From contig JAEXYA010000007.1 in NCBI GenBank assembly GCA_023451825.1, positions 19,015-83,014 on the forward strand: DNA of 64,000 nucleotides, in the 5' to 3' direction. The notes below the pieces were generated by a model, which had not been told where the DNA came from, searched no databases, and worked only from the letters and a program-made list of their open reading frames with translations. Each line of letters starts with the position of its first letter. The first letter of the stretch is position 1. A program made the translations under genes and the position numbers. Positions 11,101 through 17,893 of this stretch are shown here, in pieces. Origin of the DNA: Pseudomonadota bacterium (GTDB lineage: Bacteria; Pseudomonadota; Alphaproteobacteria; Rhizobiales; Xanthobacteraceae).

Positions 11101-12937
11101 GCTTGGTTCGATCTTGATGGCTCGCAGCTCCGCCTCTGTTGTTGCGTCGCCGTTCAAACCTGTCACCGGCATGGAACGGTTCAACGAAGTCCTCCTGAAT
11201 CGCGCCGGCATATCCGGTCAAGGCGAACCTGCGCTCTATCAAGGCGGCAATCCAGACCGGCTGGACAATATCGACGACCACGAGCCGAGCCGAATCTATG
11301 CGCTCACGGGATCCATTGACGGCGGCGATCGGAGTTGGGCGCAGAGCGGAAGCGCCATCGACTCCACCGTGGCCGGTGTCACCACGAGCGAGCAGACCTG
11401 GTTCAGGGCGGCCACGGACATCCGGCAGATCAATTTCCGGCTGCGTAATCTCCATCCCACCGATGTCAGTCTGATCCAGGCCGGCAATGACATCATCTCC
11501 GGTTTGGGCAACGCGGTCAGCGGGATTGCGATCCAGGGGCCGGGGGCGCTGCAACTGCTGGCGGGCCGCGACATCTATGCTCAGCGGCTCGACATCTATA
11601 GCGAGGGCAATCGCGCTTTCAATTACAACGACAACACGCCGCTCTTTAAGTCTGAAATCAAGGGGCTGCCGAGCCAGGGCGCTAGTGTCACCCTCATGGC
11701 GGGGCTCAACAGCGCGGTCGCCTATGACGCGTTTTCGGCGGCCTATCTCGATCCGGCCAATGTCGCAAAAATGGCGAGCTGGCTGACCGCCACGGATGGT
11801 GGCGTGCGCGTGCCGCTCTATCTCACCGACGCCTATGAGACCAGCGTCGGCGGCGCCAGACATGTGTCGCGCCGCGGACTCGTGTCATTCGTCGAGAAGA
11901 TCACCGGCGAAACCCTGTCGCCGCTCGCTGCATGGGCGCGTTTTAGCACTATGCCGGAACTGATGCGACAGGAGTTCATGCGCGATGTCTATATGCAGGA
12001 GCTGCGCGCAGCCGGCCGTGACCAGAACGATACGAGAGAGACCGGTGGCTATAATCGTGGCTATGCAGCTATCGCCACGCTGTTTCCGGGCAGCGGCTGG
12101 AAGGGCAATGTGCAGTTCGGCAACGGTCTCGTGCGCACCATGTCCGGCGGCGACATCCGTGTGTTGACACCGGGTGGCGGATTACAGGTCGCGTCGCTCA
12201 ACAGTCCGGTCGAGGCAGGGTTCGGACTCGTCACGCTGGGCTATGGGCACATCGACATTTTCTCCGGCCGCGATGTGGTGGTGAACCGTTCGCGCGTCCT
12301 CACCTTCGGTGGCGGCGACGAAATCATCTGGTCGACGCTTGGCGATATCGATGCCGGTCGCGGCGCCAAGACGACGCGCGTGCCGTCGAAGCCCGAGGTG
12401 GTGGTCGATGCGGACGGAAATGTCGATATCGTCGAGAAGTCGGATATTGGCGGCTCCGGCATCGGCACTGTCGAGGGCTTTGCGGGCGCCGAACCGGGCG
12501 ACGTCGATCTGATCGCGCCCAAGGGGACCGTCAATGCCGGCGACGCCGGCATCCGTGTCGCCGGCAATTTCAATCTCGCCGCGCTGCGGGTGTTGAACGT
12601 CGCGAATATCGAGGTCAAGGGCCTGTCGAAGGGAGTGCCGGTGGTCGAAGTACCGGATATCGGCGGCTTGAGCGAGACGCCGAAAAACACAGCCGGCGAT
12701 GCTGCAAAACAAGCCGCGAGCCCTACTCAAAACCAGACGCCATCCGTCATCATCGTCGAAGTTCTCGGTTATGGCGGCAGCGACACAGAAGACAAGAATG
12801 ATCAGGACAAGCAGAAGTCACGCGGACGCCAGACCCAAGACATCCGCAATCGCTTCCAGGTAATCGGCGCGGGAGAATTGACCGAAGATCAAACGAATAT
12901 TCTGGCATCTGAAAATCGAACGCTTGTTGGGAGGTAA
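2135..12937 (+). CDS. giant filamentous haemagglutinin-type exoprotein (TpsA family)
   Basis: A 3600-residue secreted protein. It begins with a signal peptide (hydrophobic core about residues 17-35, Ala-rich cleavage region near 40) and an Ala/Gln-rich coiled-coil-like stretch (45-95). The TPS haemagglutination-activity domain follows, with EWNSFNVG near residue 150 and the NRNGIVFGGGSQVNVG motif near 208. Most of the remainder is Gly/Ala/Ser/Thr-rich repetitive beta-helix sequence. The C-terminus carries PSVIIVEVLGYGG and a charged tail, as in DUF3739-type haemagglutinins; no toxin domain is seen. The ATG at 2135 follows AAAGG and gives a good signal peptide; the frame is open upstream to 2042. 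The TpsB transporter partner is not in the window. Probable role: adhesin or biofilm protein exported across the outer membrane. Confidence 0.9.
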   Translation: MPVRDMIAPAHIASLFIQRSALLATVSVSALFAIGSDASARALNGSGVSASPATIAAGQAQAAQATASRAAQDAQDAMNRATAAIRAVQASQQAARDAARAQPNVAIPNGLVPGGLQVGTGLWQGANRPTESAAGERTTVTVKQLEQKAILEWNSFNVGAKTDLYFDQRAGGTKSAEWIVLNRVLDSSSAPSRILGSIKADGQVYVVNRNGIVFGGGSQVNVGSFIASSLRLTNEQFMAGIAKPLQVGGSAENSYSPPTFGEHGPAVRLDLTSGNQTHPAAVPGRPPGDVTVEAGAVISAAVGGKAMLFAPHVNNGGTISAQNGQVIMAAGEQVYLAPSTTVHGLDVAVSAFMPWLIPGSAPFMAPGPNPGFPFLLELQDRVLAVMDQRAAEVGYRVTNTGVVTSTRGDITLQGREIVQAGVLYANTALNNLGGSVRLQAWSQGALSYFIDDAPMLRSWKSGTLTLAENSVVSVQPDLSDISLIEGSALKTRYEPGRVEMRGNEINIKSGASVIVPAGNINILASANPTAPLEPNSGLGGIVDGSTVNIETNAYLSVAGLLDISIAMERNIVDATLGINELRDSPLYRETALRGLKIKVDRRNSGIFTDGVMAGVEWGGKPGEWTGSRLADLSAWIGNGKTDLGELSTIGGSIYIKSGGSIVTRPGSIMDIAGGSVRYRDGWISTTKLLGADGRIYDIGAARPDQMYFAASNGFTRRHDRWGITEVWTTVFDRSGARFERGYTEGRNAGTVTLYAGEAFALGGKISAGVVTGERQASGNGAVAGTLTIGDDQVANAGWTPDHVIVTDKPLTLADDLSNIGKFYDAATGRTTLYLDAGMLSESGLGKLDLNVGAGFDIAEGAKLVLDPGATLAVNGTASLTLDPVQVNIDGGIRIAGGTVKFTGTIHEASLGAKSVIDVSGQWINELTDGVSTARQRTNGGTLDLRVIALKVEAGATLDVSGGALLSARSGKIGLKVGDAGVINLTNIDAKSLNHLDLRGYAAGAGGSLSITTDAAVQIGGDAPADEAVMHIAGSLFSDRGFRSFGIGTSQGITVPEGARLKQLVTSIDLSAASVLTAASGTATTDVGRLTVLPLWQRAALANNIVGLDADGDVVIGANAWIVTDVRGSVGIDGANLKIDGSIEAPAGSITLNALLGNVTLGNSAALLARGVLVYQPGQAGRVSGEVLDGGSVTVNAISYAMGPGTLIDVSGAAGMIDSAEKGAGAITLNSNGGEISFVGGGVIQGRLFARAGGPNAMGGTLTVSNEGVGGGPTAFEMLTGLLGNLVMDDTNGDGEYTWEDSLDYDYSGVFGFPSGRPFIFTREFVDAFRRTPKFTVAKTVPSGGGYAPVDPTQYGFTAQDIIALRDLVGSGGPDWDLFSIGAALAKTPPAPTLIDTVVNNGGFANLSLASASTIELDAVNLSVSRSISIRGPVVSNGTSSTLAAPYIQMIGGAADAAAFLAGTLNLKSVQTDIRDGNSIRGYQQTILQSDIIRLTSSQAVRTASLTVDGDLILKAGAIYPDSRIDATITAGSSITVQQNGAASRPLSAAGSLTLQAPIITQGGTLLAPFGSISLDASDSLALTAGSVTSVSGAGLHALYGTLMNGETWQVDPGTGAPVMVTAPPEKRITLKGANVAVRSGAVVDITGGGDLRAWEFVPGPGGSHDILNMPGMFAILPSQASAASDTGQRVWLAGGNGLAAGWYTLLPARYALLPGAYAVQMVKGSESTFSAVRTNILADGTTLMSGRLGDSFSGTANELGSSWRVMSGTVLRQYTEYNEASANSFFASETFKLAQYRENGQNIVTPRSPIDAGSVVFKATQALTLDGSLKSSAPGGRGGLVDIVAAKIAVLGAGQDGADLKANGYLVLDATSLSGFGASSLLIGGMRSGDPRGIRLEVSATDIVVRNNAASALTGPEVILAASGLVDVGAGSVILARGEATGRTGDIIVKPQVAAVMTDPDGWDDGNPADDVVLTPSKDYGALIRVSTGDVARVLRENVDTMIGGVVSIGAGARLDGGTALMIDATRTTNLSGSAQLSAASLSVASGRIGLGGGSDGLVLSLPTLQQLANTQHLTLRSYSSIDFHASLNFGGAGLARVTLDAGALAGYGNSNILVSGDIIALENSSGGMAVAGSGTGTLSLTARELILGQGTKTASGFSSVILTGTNGIVGQGKGGFDGGTASLTLVSPVLTGRQAANQSISTNGALSLVGTGGTSTLASADSLGSILALSGRSVAIGGSIIALGGAVTVTATAGNTVIDTGGSIDVGGFAKQFFDVTEYAGAGRISLAAIGGDILLRTGATLNLAAVAGGGNAGKLDVAALGGGTIALDGTIAAQAGAGGKGGAFALDIGALPDFAGLGTKLNDAGFFASRQFRIRNGNVEIGGLTRVDDFALSADIGTVTVTGVIDARATYGGRIAIAGGNGVVMRNSASLMAGATDAVLGSGRVTLEAADGRLDVQGGTIDVSGGESGVVRFRARREAGPDFIKVDNLSANILGARQRVLEGVATYQSTDGTVESQWGTAVTEANTYFGNRAAILGRLGNPVGVTVMAGIEITSNGDLALGSDLHLANSFDPSLRMGSLTLRAAGNLKIDGNISDGFSNASTSGALLAGKSWDIRLVAGADLSAASALTVTPLAEIAANSGTITVGSDTAGKVIRTGTGDIAAVAGRNLHFANAASAIYTAGEMDTRTYTDFAPRADAVYSIGGGHLSVSAGSDISVSIKSSEGQFFDWLIRAAWLNRDDTFVSSPGSQSSWWVKHGDFKQGVGALGGGNVSVNAGGNLGNLVVALATNGRVHGGTTTVADKALQLENGGVMTVSAGGAILGGQYYTGRGDATIDAASFGVGRQVSSTSGILTTVVPLSPILALGDATMAVTTAGDMRVQTVADPLLAYSVNSGPFMSGYSDRTAIKLTSVGGDITLVNRSRSSNDLPVRDNNEYLSESSVGRSGNRYPSQTRILALNGSIANWGVITTMPGSYPELRIIAAKDVALGSILMARSSASVVASPFKPVTGMERFNEVLLNRAGISGQGEPALYQGGNPDRLDNIDDHEPSRIYALTGSIDGGDRSWAQSGSAIDSTVAGVTTSEQTWFRAATDIRQINFRLRNLHPTDVSLIQAGNDIISGLGNAVSGIAIQGPGALQLLAGRDIYAQRLDIYSEGNRAFNYNDNTPLFKSEIKGLPSQGASVTLMAGLNSAVAYDAFSAAYLDPANVAKMASWLTATDGGVRVPLYLTDAYETSVGGARHVSRRGLVSFVEKITGETLSPLAAWARFSTMPELMRQEFMRDVYMQELRAAGRDQNDTRETGGYNRGYAAIATLFPGSGWKGNVQFGNGLVRTMSGGDIRVLTPGGGLQVASLNSPVEAGFGLVTLGYGHIDIFSGRDVVVNRSRVLTFGGGDEIIWSTLGDIDAGRGAKTTRVPSKPEVVVDADGNVDIVEKSDIGGSGIGTVEGFAGAEPGDVDLIAPKGTVNAGDAGIRVAGNFNLAALRVLNVANIEVKGLSKGVPVVEVPDIGGLSETPKNTAGDAAKQAASPTQNQTPSVIIVEVLGYGGSDTEDKNDQDKQKSRGRQTQDIRNRFQVIGAGELTEDQTNILASENRTLVGR

Positions 12938-13027
12938 GTGAAACCGGCACTGATGACGGGCCGCATGCTTTGGACAGGGGGGCGCGATATTCAGTGGCAG
13001 CTCCTGGCGCAAAGCGGACGTTAAAGC

Positions 13028-13864
13028 CTATAGCGGCGACCTTTCGGCCAGGATCGAATGCGCGAGCGCTGGATGCCTGGCCAGCGCGACCGATATCATG
13101 GCGGCTGCCTCACGCAACGGCGCTACGCGAGTCTCTACGAGCGTTTCGAGATCGACGCGTGCTGATTCTGCAGCGCAGTTGATCGCTGCGATGACACGAT
13201 TGGCATGGTCCCTAACGGGGACGGCCACGCCAACGATGCCATATTCGAGCTGATCTTGAATTGCGGCATAGCCGTTGCTCAGAACCCCTGCAAAAATTGC
13301 ACGTAGCTCGTCGGCGGACGAGGTCGTGCGCGCGGTGTAGGCGGCAAACGGCGCTTTGGCGAGGAACGCTTCCTGAGCGGGTTGGTCAAGATAGGTCAGA
13401 AGGACATGCCCCGTCGATGTCGCATAAGCCGGTAGTCGATATCCGATCCGGGCGCGGTATCGATTTTCGCGATTGCTGGGAACGTGCGCGACATAAAGAA
13501 CGTCGTCGTCATCGAGCAAGGTCATCGACACGGAATCATGAAATGTGTCGGCGACGGCCTGTAGAAAGGAGTCGGCGACTACCTTCAGGTTCATCGAATT
13601 CAGGAATGCGCTGCCCAGCGTTAGAACGCGTGCGCGCAAGATGAAACGTCGTCCGGTCATGGCGATGTAGCCCAGCTTCTGGAGCGTCAGAAGGCTGCGC
13701 CGTGCGGTCGCTGGCGTGATCCCGGTCTTGGTCGAAATCTCCGACAGGGTCATTTCCGGCGTGTCGCCGGTAAAAGCCTGGATGATTTCCAAGCCGCGCG
13801 CGAGCGCCTCGACGAATTCCGGATCGCGTTCCCGCGGCTCGCCTGACTGGTTTCGAGTTGACAA
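13028..13864 (-). CDS. IclR-family transcriptional regulator (PcaR/PcaU-like)
   Basis: A 278-residue regulator. The N-terminal winged helix-turn-helix is about residues 15-75 (EFVEALARGLEIIQAF, then TLSEISTKTGITPATARRSL), and the effector-binding IclR domain is about 90-265 (VLYVAHVPSNRENRYRARIG, YATSTGHVLLTYL). The ALARGLEIIQAF start is typical of the PcaR/PobR group that controls aromatic acid catabolism. The start is TTG at 13864, preceded by GGAGG at 7 nt; longer ATG starts would run back into the divergent gene. It is transcribed away from the CoA-transferase operon across a 159-bp gap holding a perfect palindrome, so it probably controls that operon. Confidence 0.9.
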   Translation of the reverse strand: MSTRNQSGEPRERDPEFVEALARGLEIIQAFTGDTPEMTLSEISTKTGITPATARRSLLTLQKLGYIAMTGRRFILRARVLTLGSAFLNSMNLKVVADSFLQAVADTFHDSVSMTLLDDDDVLYVAHVPSNRENRYRARIGYRLPAYATSTGHVLLTYLDQPAQEAFLAKAPFAAYTARTTSSADELRAIFAGVLSNGYAAIQDQLEYGIVGVAVPVRDHANRVIAAINCAAESARVDLETLVETRVAPLREAAAMISVALARHPALAHSILAERSPL

Positions 13865-13885
13865 CGCCGCCTCCCGATTACAGAA

Positions 13886-13919
13886 TTCGCATAACGAAAA
13901 AGTTTTCGCTAGGCGAAAA
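13886..13919. promoter_or_regulatory. putative IclR operator (palindrome)
   Basis: The gap between the divergent IclR and CoA-transferase genes holds TTTTCGCTAGGCGAAAA (13903-13919), a perfect inverted repeat with 7-bp arms and a 3-bp spacer. Ten to fifteen bases earlier lies a weaker related pair, TTCG-N5-CGAA (13886-13898). The tight spacing to both starts and the related half-site suggest a regulator binding region. Assignment to IclR is inference from position. Confidence 0.55.
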
Positions 13920-14023
13920 TTAGCATGATTGAAGCGGGGCCGTAAAGTCCGCTCGTTGCGAGGGATGGAAATGAACGGTGGATTGGGCGACGCTGCCGTC
14001 TGTCGCTGCAAGGTGGTATCGTG

Positions 14024-15253
14024 ATGACACGTCCGCTGGACGGCATCCGCATTCTGGACCTTAGCCGCGTGTTTTCTGGCCCATGGGCGACCCAGATGCT
14101 GGGTGATCTCGGCGCCGAGGTCATTAAGGTCGAGCAGCCCGGCCGTGGCGACGACTTGCGTCGGCTTGGGCCGCCATTCCTCTCGGATCGGGACGGCAAA
14201 GCCACGCCCGAGTCCGCCTATTATCTCAGTACCAACCGCAACAAGAAGTCGATCGCCGTCGATATCGCGACCGGGCAGGGACAGGACGTCATACGCCGCC
14301 TGGCGGCGGTGTCCGATGTCTGCGTTGAGAATTTCAAGGTCGATAATCTGGCGCGCTACGGTCTCGACTACGCGTCGCTGTCGCAAGTCAATGAGCGGCT
14401 GATCTATTGCTCGATCACCGCCTTCGGCCAGACCGGCCCGTATCGCCACCGTGCCGGCTACGACTCGCTGCTGCAGGCGATGTGCGGCGTCATGAGCCTG
14501 ACTGGTCATCCCGACGGCTTACCCGGCGCCGGGCCGATGAAGGTCGGCTTCGTGCTGTCAGACATGATGTCCGGCATGTATGCGACAATTGCGATCATGA
14601 GCGCGCTCTATGAGCGCGATCGGCGCGACGGTAAGGGTCAACATATCGACATCTCCATGTTCGACGCTCAGGTCGCGGCGATGTCGCATCAGGCGATGCA
14701 TTATCTCGTTGCTGGCGAGAACCCCGCGCGGTTCGGAACGGCAGCGCCGTCCGTCGTGCCATCGCAGATGGTGGCTTGCAGCGATGGTTACATGGTCATC
14801 GTGGCCGGTAATGACGATCAGTTCCGCCGCCTGTGCCGCGTACTGAATTGCGAGCGACTTGGGGACGATCCTCGTTATCTCAGTAACGGGCTGCGCGTTG
14901 CCAACCGTGCCACGCTGATGCCGGTCCTGGAAGCGCAGTTTCGGACTCGCACCAAGGGCGAATGGCTGACGAAGCTCGAAGGTGCGGGCCTCGTGGCCGG
15001 ACCGATCAATGACATTTCCGATGTGTTTGCCGATCCTCAGACCGCCGCACGCGAGCTGGTGGTCAAGGCCGATCACCTGCATGCCGATGCGATTCCGCTG
15101 CTGCGATCGCCGATGCGGTTCTCCGGCACGCCACTCGATTCCTACACGGCGCCACCTGTATCGGGCCAGCATACCGATGAGGTTCTCGGCGGATTGCTGG
15201 AGATCCCGCAGGCGGAGCGCGATGCCATGAGACGCCAGAACACAATTGCCTGA
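14024..15253 (+). CDS. class III CoA-transferase (CaiB/BaiF family)
   Basis: A 409-residue family III CoA-transferase, which moves CoA between acyl-CoA and a free carboxylate by a ping-pong anhydride mechanism at an aspartate. Signature stretches are PLDGIRILDLSRVFSGPWAT at the N-terminus, EVIKVEQPGRGDDLR, and GFGQTGPYRHR-like AFGQTGPYRHRAGYD near residue 135-150. The catalytic Asp is probably the one in HIDISMFDAQVAAM (near 210). The ATG at 14024 follows AAGGTGG; a GTG three bases earlier is the alternative. It is the first gene of a seven-gene operon with two Bug binding proteins and two thiolase-like proteins, so it probably activates an imported acid to its CoA ester. Confidence 0.92.
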   Translation: MTRPLDGIRILDLSRVFSGPWATQMLGDLGAEVIKVEQPGRGDDLRRLGPPFLSDRDGKATPESAYYLSTNRNKKSIAVDIATGQGQDVIRRLAAVSDVCVENFKVDNLARYGLDYASLSQVNERLIYCSITAFGQTGPYRHRAGYDSLLQAMCGVMSLTGHPDGLPGAGPMKVGFVLSDMMSGMYATIAIMSALYERDRRDGKGQHIDISMFDAQVAAMSHQAMHYLVAGENPARFGTAAPSVVPSQMVACSDGYMVIVAGNDDQFRRLCRVLNCERLGDDPRYLSNGLRVANRATLMPVLEAQFRTRTKGEWLTKLEGAGLVAGPINDISDVFADPQTAARELVVKADHLHADAIPLLRSPMRFSGTPLDSYTAPPVSGQHTDEVLGGLLEIPQAERDAMRRQNTIA

Positions 15254-15291
15254 CTGCCGACGTCAAAAAAAAACATTCCCGGGAGGAAATC

Positions 15292-16272
15292 ATGAGGGCG
15301 CTCAAGGTCGCGTTCGCAAGTGTCTTGCTAGCTTGTTTGACGATGCAGGCGCCGGCGCGCGCGGCGGAAGATTTTGCCAATCGCCGTATCACGCTGCTGG
15401 TGCCGTTCGCAGCCGGTGGCACGCTCGACATTCTGGCGCGCCTGCTCGGCGAGAAACTGTCGGACGCCTTCGGTCCGCGTGTGATCATCGAGAACCGGCC
15501 AGGTGCCGGCGGCATTATCGCCTCTCGCCAACTGATCGGCTCCGAGCCCGATGGCCATACGTTGCTGCTGGTGGCAGGTGGCCATGCGCTCAATCCGCTG
15601 ATGTATGCGCAGCTACCCTATGACACGCTCAAGGATATGACGCCGGTGGCGCTGCTCGCAGGCGCCGGCAATGTCGTTCTGGTGCCGACGAGTTCACCCT
15701 ACAAATCGCTCAGTGAGATTCTGGCCGCAGCGAAGAAAGACCCGGGCGCGATCACCTATGGCACGGCCGGTGTCGGCACCTCGGTGCATTTGTCGGGGGA
15801 GCTGCTCAAGCACCAGAGCGGTGTCGGGCTGACCCCCGTGCATTTCAAGGGGGACTCGGATTCGCTGACCGCTGTGATGGGCGGGCATATCCCGATGAGC
15901 ATCAATTCGGCGCCGGCCGCTATCGCGCAGGTGAAGCAGGGCTCGGTGCGCGCGATCGCGGTGACATCGGCCGCGCGCTCAGCCTTCCTTCCCGACGTGC
16001 CGACCATCGCCGAGTCCGATGTCGCCGGCTACGACGTCGTGAATTGGTGGGGCGTCGTCGCGCCTGGCAAGACGCCGCGGGAAACCATCGCCAAGCTTAA
16101 CGCCGCGATCCAGAAGGCGATGAAGGAGTTGGGCGGCACCGAGCGCCTGAAGGACCTGTCGATCGATGTGCTCGCCGGTTCGGCGGACGATTTCGACAAG
16201 CTCATCCGCAACGAAATGAAAAAGTGGGATCCGGTGGTGAAGGCCGCAGGCATCAAGCTCGACGCCAAGTAA
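15292..16272 (+). CDS. Bug-family (TctC-type) periplasmic solute-binding protein
   Basis: A 326-residue secreted binding protein with a Sec signal peptide (MRALKVAFASVLLACLTMQ, Ala-x-Ala cleavage near residue 24). The mature start, RRITLLVPFAAGGTLDILAR, and the motif ENRPGAGGIIASRQL are hallmarks of the Bug/TctC family that binds di- and tricarboxylates and other small acids for tripartite tricarboxylate transporters. A strong site, GGGAGGAAATC, precedes the ATG. No TctA/TctB membrane genes occur anywhere in the window, so the partner is elsewhere or the protein senses rather than transports. It lies second in the IclR-linked operon. Confidence 0.92.
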   Translation: MRALKVAFASVLLACLTMQAPARAAEDFANRRITLLVPFAAGGTLDILARLLGEKLSDAFGPRVIIENRPGAGGIIASRQLIGSEPDGHTLLLVAGGHALNPLMYAQLPYDTLKDMTPVALLAGAGNVVLVPTSSPYKSLSEILAAAKKDPGAITYGTAGVGTSVHLSGELLKHQSGVGLTPVHFKGDSDSLTAVMGGHIPMSINSAPAAIAQVKQGSVRAIAVTSAARSAFLPDVPTIAESDVAGYDVVNWWGVVAPGKTPRETIAKLNAAIQKAMKELGGTERLKDLSIDVLAGSADDFDKLIRNEMKKWDPVVKAAGIKLDAK

Positions 16273-16282
16273 GAGGCATGGA

Positions 16283-17464
16283 ATGAAGTGGCTTCAGGAT
16301 CGCAGCATCGCCATTGTCGGCTGTGCGGATACGAAACTGGTGAAACGCAGCGGCAAGACAGCGCTCGAACTGGCGGGTGAGGTGACCGAGACGCTGTTGC
16401 AATCGACCGGCATCGAGCGCGATCGCATCGACGGGCTTTTGGCAACGCCGGCCAATTCCGAAGCCTATAATCCGTTCTGGACGAGTATGCTGGCAGATTC
16501 GCTTGGGCTCTCTGTCGGCTGGGCGCAGGTTACCGATATCGGCGGCGCATCGATCATCGGCAATATCATGCGTGCGAGCGCCGCGGTGCATGCCGGCATC
16601 TGCGATATGGTGCTGTGCATCGCCGCCGATGCGCCATCGACCAAATTCGTGGCGCGGCAGAGCGGCTATCGCAACGAATTCCTGGATCCGTTTGGCTTCA
16701 GCGTGCTGCCGCTGTCCTTTGCATTGCTGACCTCGGCCTATGCGGAACGTTACGGCTCGGTCGATGCCGCGCTCGCCAAGCTCGCAGTGACCCAGCGCAA
16801 CGGCGCGCTGCTGAATGACCGCGCCTGCGATTACCTGCGCACGCCGCTGACCGAAGAGGACTATCTCTCCTCGCGCATTATCTCCTATCCGCTGCGCCTG
16901 CTTGATTGCGTGATGCGCTGCGATGGCGCCAATGCCTTCCTCGTCACCTCGACCAAGACCGCGCGTGACATCGGCTGCAAGACCCTGGTGCATCCGATCG
17001 CCTATCGCGAGCGGATCAATTTCGATCCGAAGAACGAGATCGACGACATCACCATCAGTGGTTTTTCGCAGGCAGGGCCGGCAGCGCTGCAGGACGCGGG
17101 TCTCGCGCCCGGCGATATCCAGAGCTTCCATCCCTATGACGATTTCTACATCGCCATTCTCTTGCAGCTCGAACAGATCGGCTTCTGCAAGACCGGACAG
17201 GTCGCGGCGTTTCTGCGCGAGCGCGACATCGGCATCAATGGCGATCTGCCGATCAATACCGGCGGCGGCCAGATCTCGGCGGGGCAGCCGGGGCTCGCCA
17301 ATGGCGGCGTCAACCTGATCGAGGCGGTGCGCCAGTTGCGCGGCGAGGCCGGGCCGAGGCAACTCGCCCAGGCAGACAATGCCATGGTCACCGGCATTGG
17401 CGTGATTCAATACGCCCGCAATTGGGGCTGTAGCAATGTGATGATTCTGGAGCGCGGCGCATGA
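16283..17464 (+). CDS. thiolase-like protein lacking thiolase catalytic residues (first of a pair)
   Basis: A 393-residue member of the SCP-x/thiolase superfamily by fold motifs: DRSIAIVGCADTKLVKRSG at the start, PYDDFYIAILLQLEQIGFC near 285-305, and NTGGGQISAGQPGL near 325-340. The nucleophilic Cys of the usual C-A-S-G is replaced (GGAS, residues 87-90). The His of G-H-P is Gln (GQPG, Q335). No C-terminal C-x-G motif exists. A Claisen thiolase reaction is therefore unlikely. Thiolase-fold aldolases of steroid side-chain degradation (Ltp2 type) share this loss and need a DUF35 partner, which is encoded next with a 4-bp overlap. A tyrosine in PYDDF is retained and could be an acid/base. Retro-aldol cleavage of a 3-hydroxyacyl-CoA is the favoured inference. 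Confidence 0.8.
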   Translation: MKWLQDRSIAIVGCADTKLVKRSGKTALELAGEVTETLLQSTGIERDRIDGLLATPANSEAYNPFWTSMLADSLGLSVGWAQVTDIGGASIIGNIMRASAAVHAGICDMVLCIAADAPSTKFVARQSGYRNEFLDPFGFSVLPLSFALLTSAYAERYGSVDAALAKLAVTQRNGALLNDRACDYLRTPLTEEDYLSSRIISYPLRLLDCVMRCDGANAFLVTSTKTARDIGCKTLVHPIAYRERINFDPKNEIDDITISGFSQAGPAALQDAGLAPGDIQSFHPYDDFYIAILLQLEQIGFCKTGQVAAFLRERDIGINGDLPINTGGGQISAGQPGLANGGVNLIEAVRQLRGEAGPRQLAQADNAMVTGIGVIQYARNWGCSNVMILERGA

Positions 17465-17859
17465 GCGACAAGAGATCGACCATCTACGAGACCACTCTTA
17501 CCCGACCATTCTGGCAGGCCACGAAAGAGCGACGTTTTCTCCTGCAATATGACGCGAAAGCGGACCGCTACCAGTTCTATCCGCGCCCGATCAGCCTTTA
17601 CTCGAACGCGGCGCTGGATTGGCGCGAGGCGGCAGGCGAAGGCGTTCTGGTCGCGCAGACGCTGTGCCACACGCCGGCACCGGGCTTTTCCGCGATGACG
17701 CCTTACATCCTTGCGCTGGTGAAATTGAAGGAAGGGCCGCGCGTGTTCGCGCGTGTGGTCGATACCCGATATGACGACCTCGAGATCGGCCAGGCGATGA
17801 AGATCGTCTGGGGCGACGAATTCGGGGACGGCCGCGAATATCTGTTCGCGCCGGCCTGA
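17461..17859 (+). CDS. DUF35 OB-fold protein (partner of thiolase-like enzymes), zinc ribbon degenerate
   Basis: A 132-residue DUF35-type protein. The N-terminal helix RPFWQATKERRFLLQYDAKA is followed by a short ribbon region (RYQFYPRPISLYS) and an OB-fold (GEGVLVAQTLCHTPAPGF to MKIVWGDEF). Typical family members carry four cysteines in a rubredoxin-like zinc ribbon; here that region has none, so zinc binding is lost. The start codon overlaps the stop of the upstream thiolase-like gene (ATGA), implying coupled translation, and a second thiolase-like gene follows. DUF35 proteins form obligate complexes with thiolase-fold aldolases and thiolases (established for ChsH2-Ltp2 and BbsA-BbsB). Complex formation here is inferred. 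Confidence 0.85.
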   Translation: MSDKRSTIYETTLTRPFWQATKERRFLLQYDAKADRYQFYPRPISLYSNAALDWREAAGEGVLVAQTLCHTPAPGFSAMTPYILALVKLKEGPRVFARVVDTRYDDLEIGQAMKIVWGDEFGDGREYLFAPA

Positions 17860-17893
17860 CAATGTCCGTTCTCGATCTGCAGAGGCAGCATTC

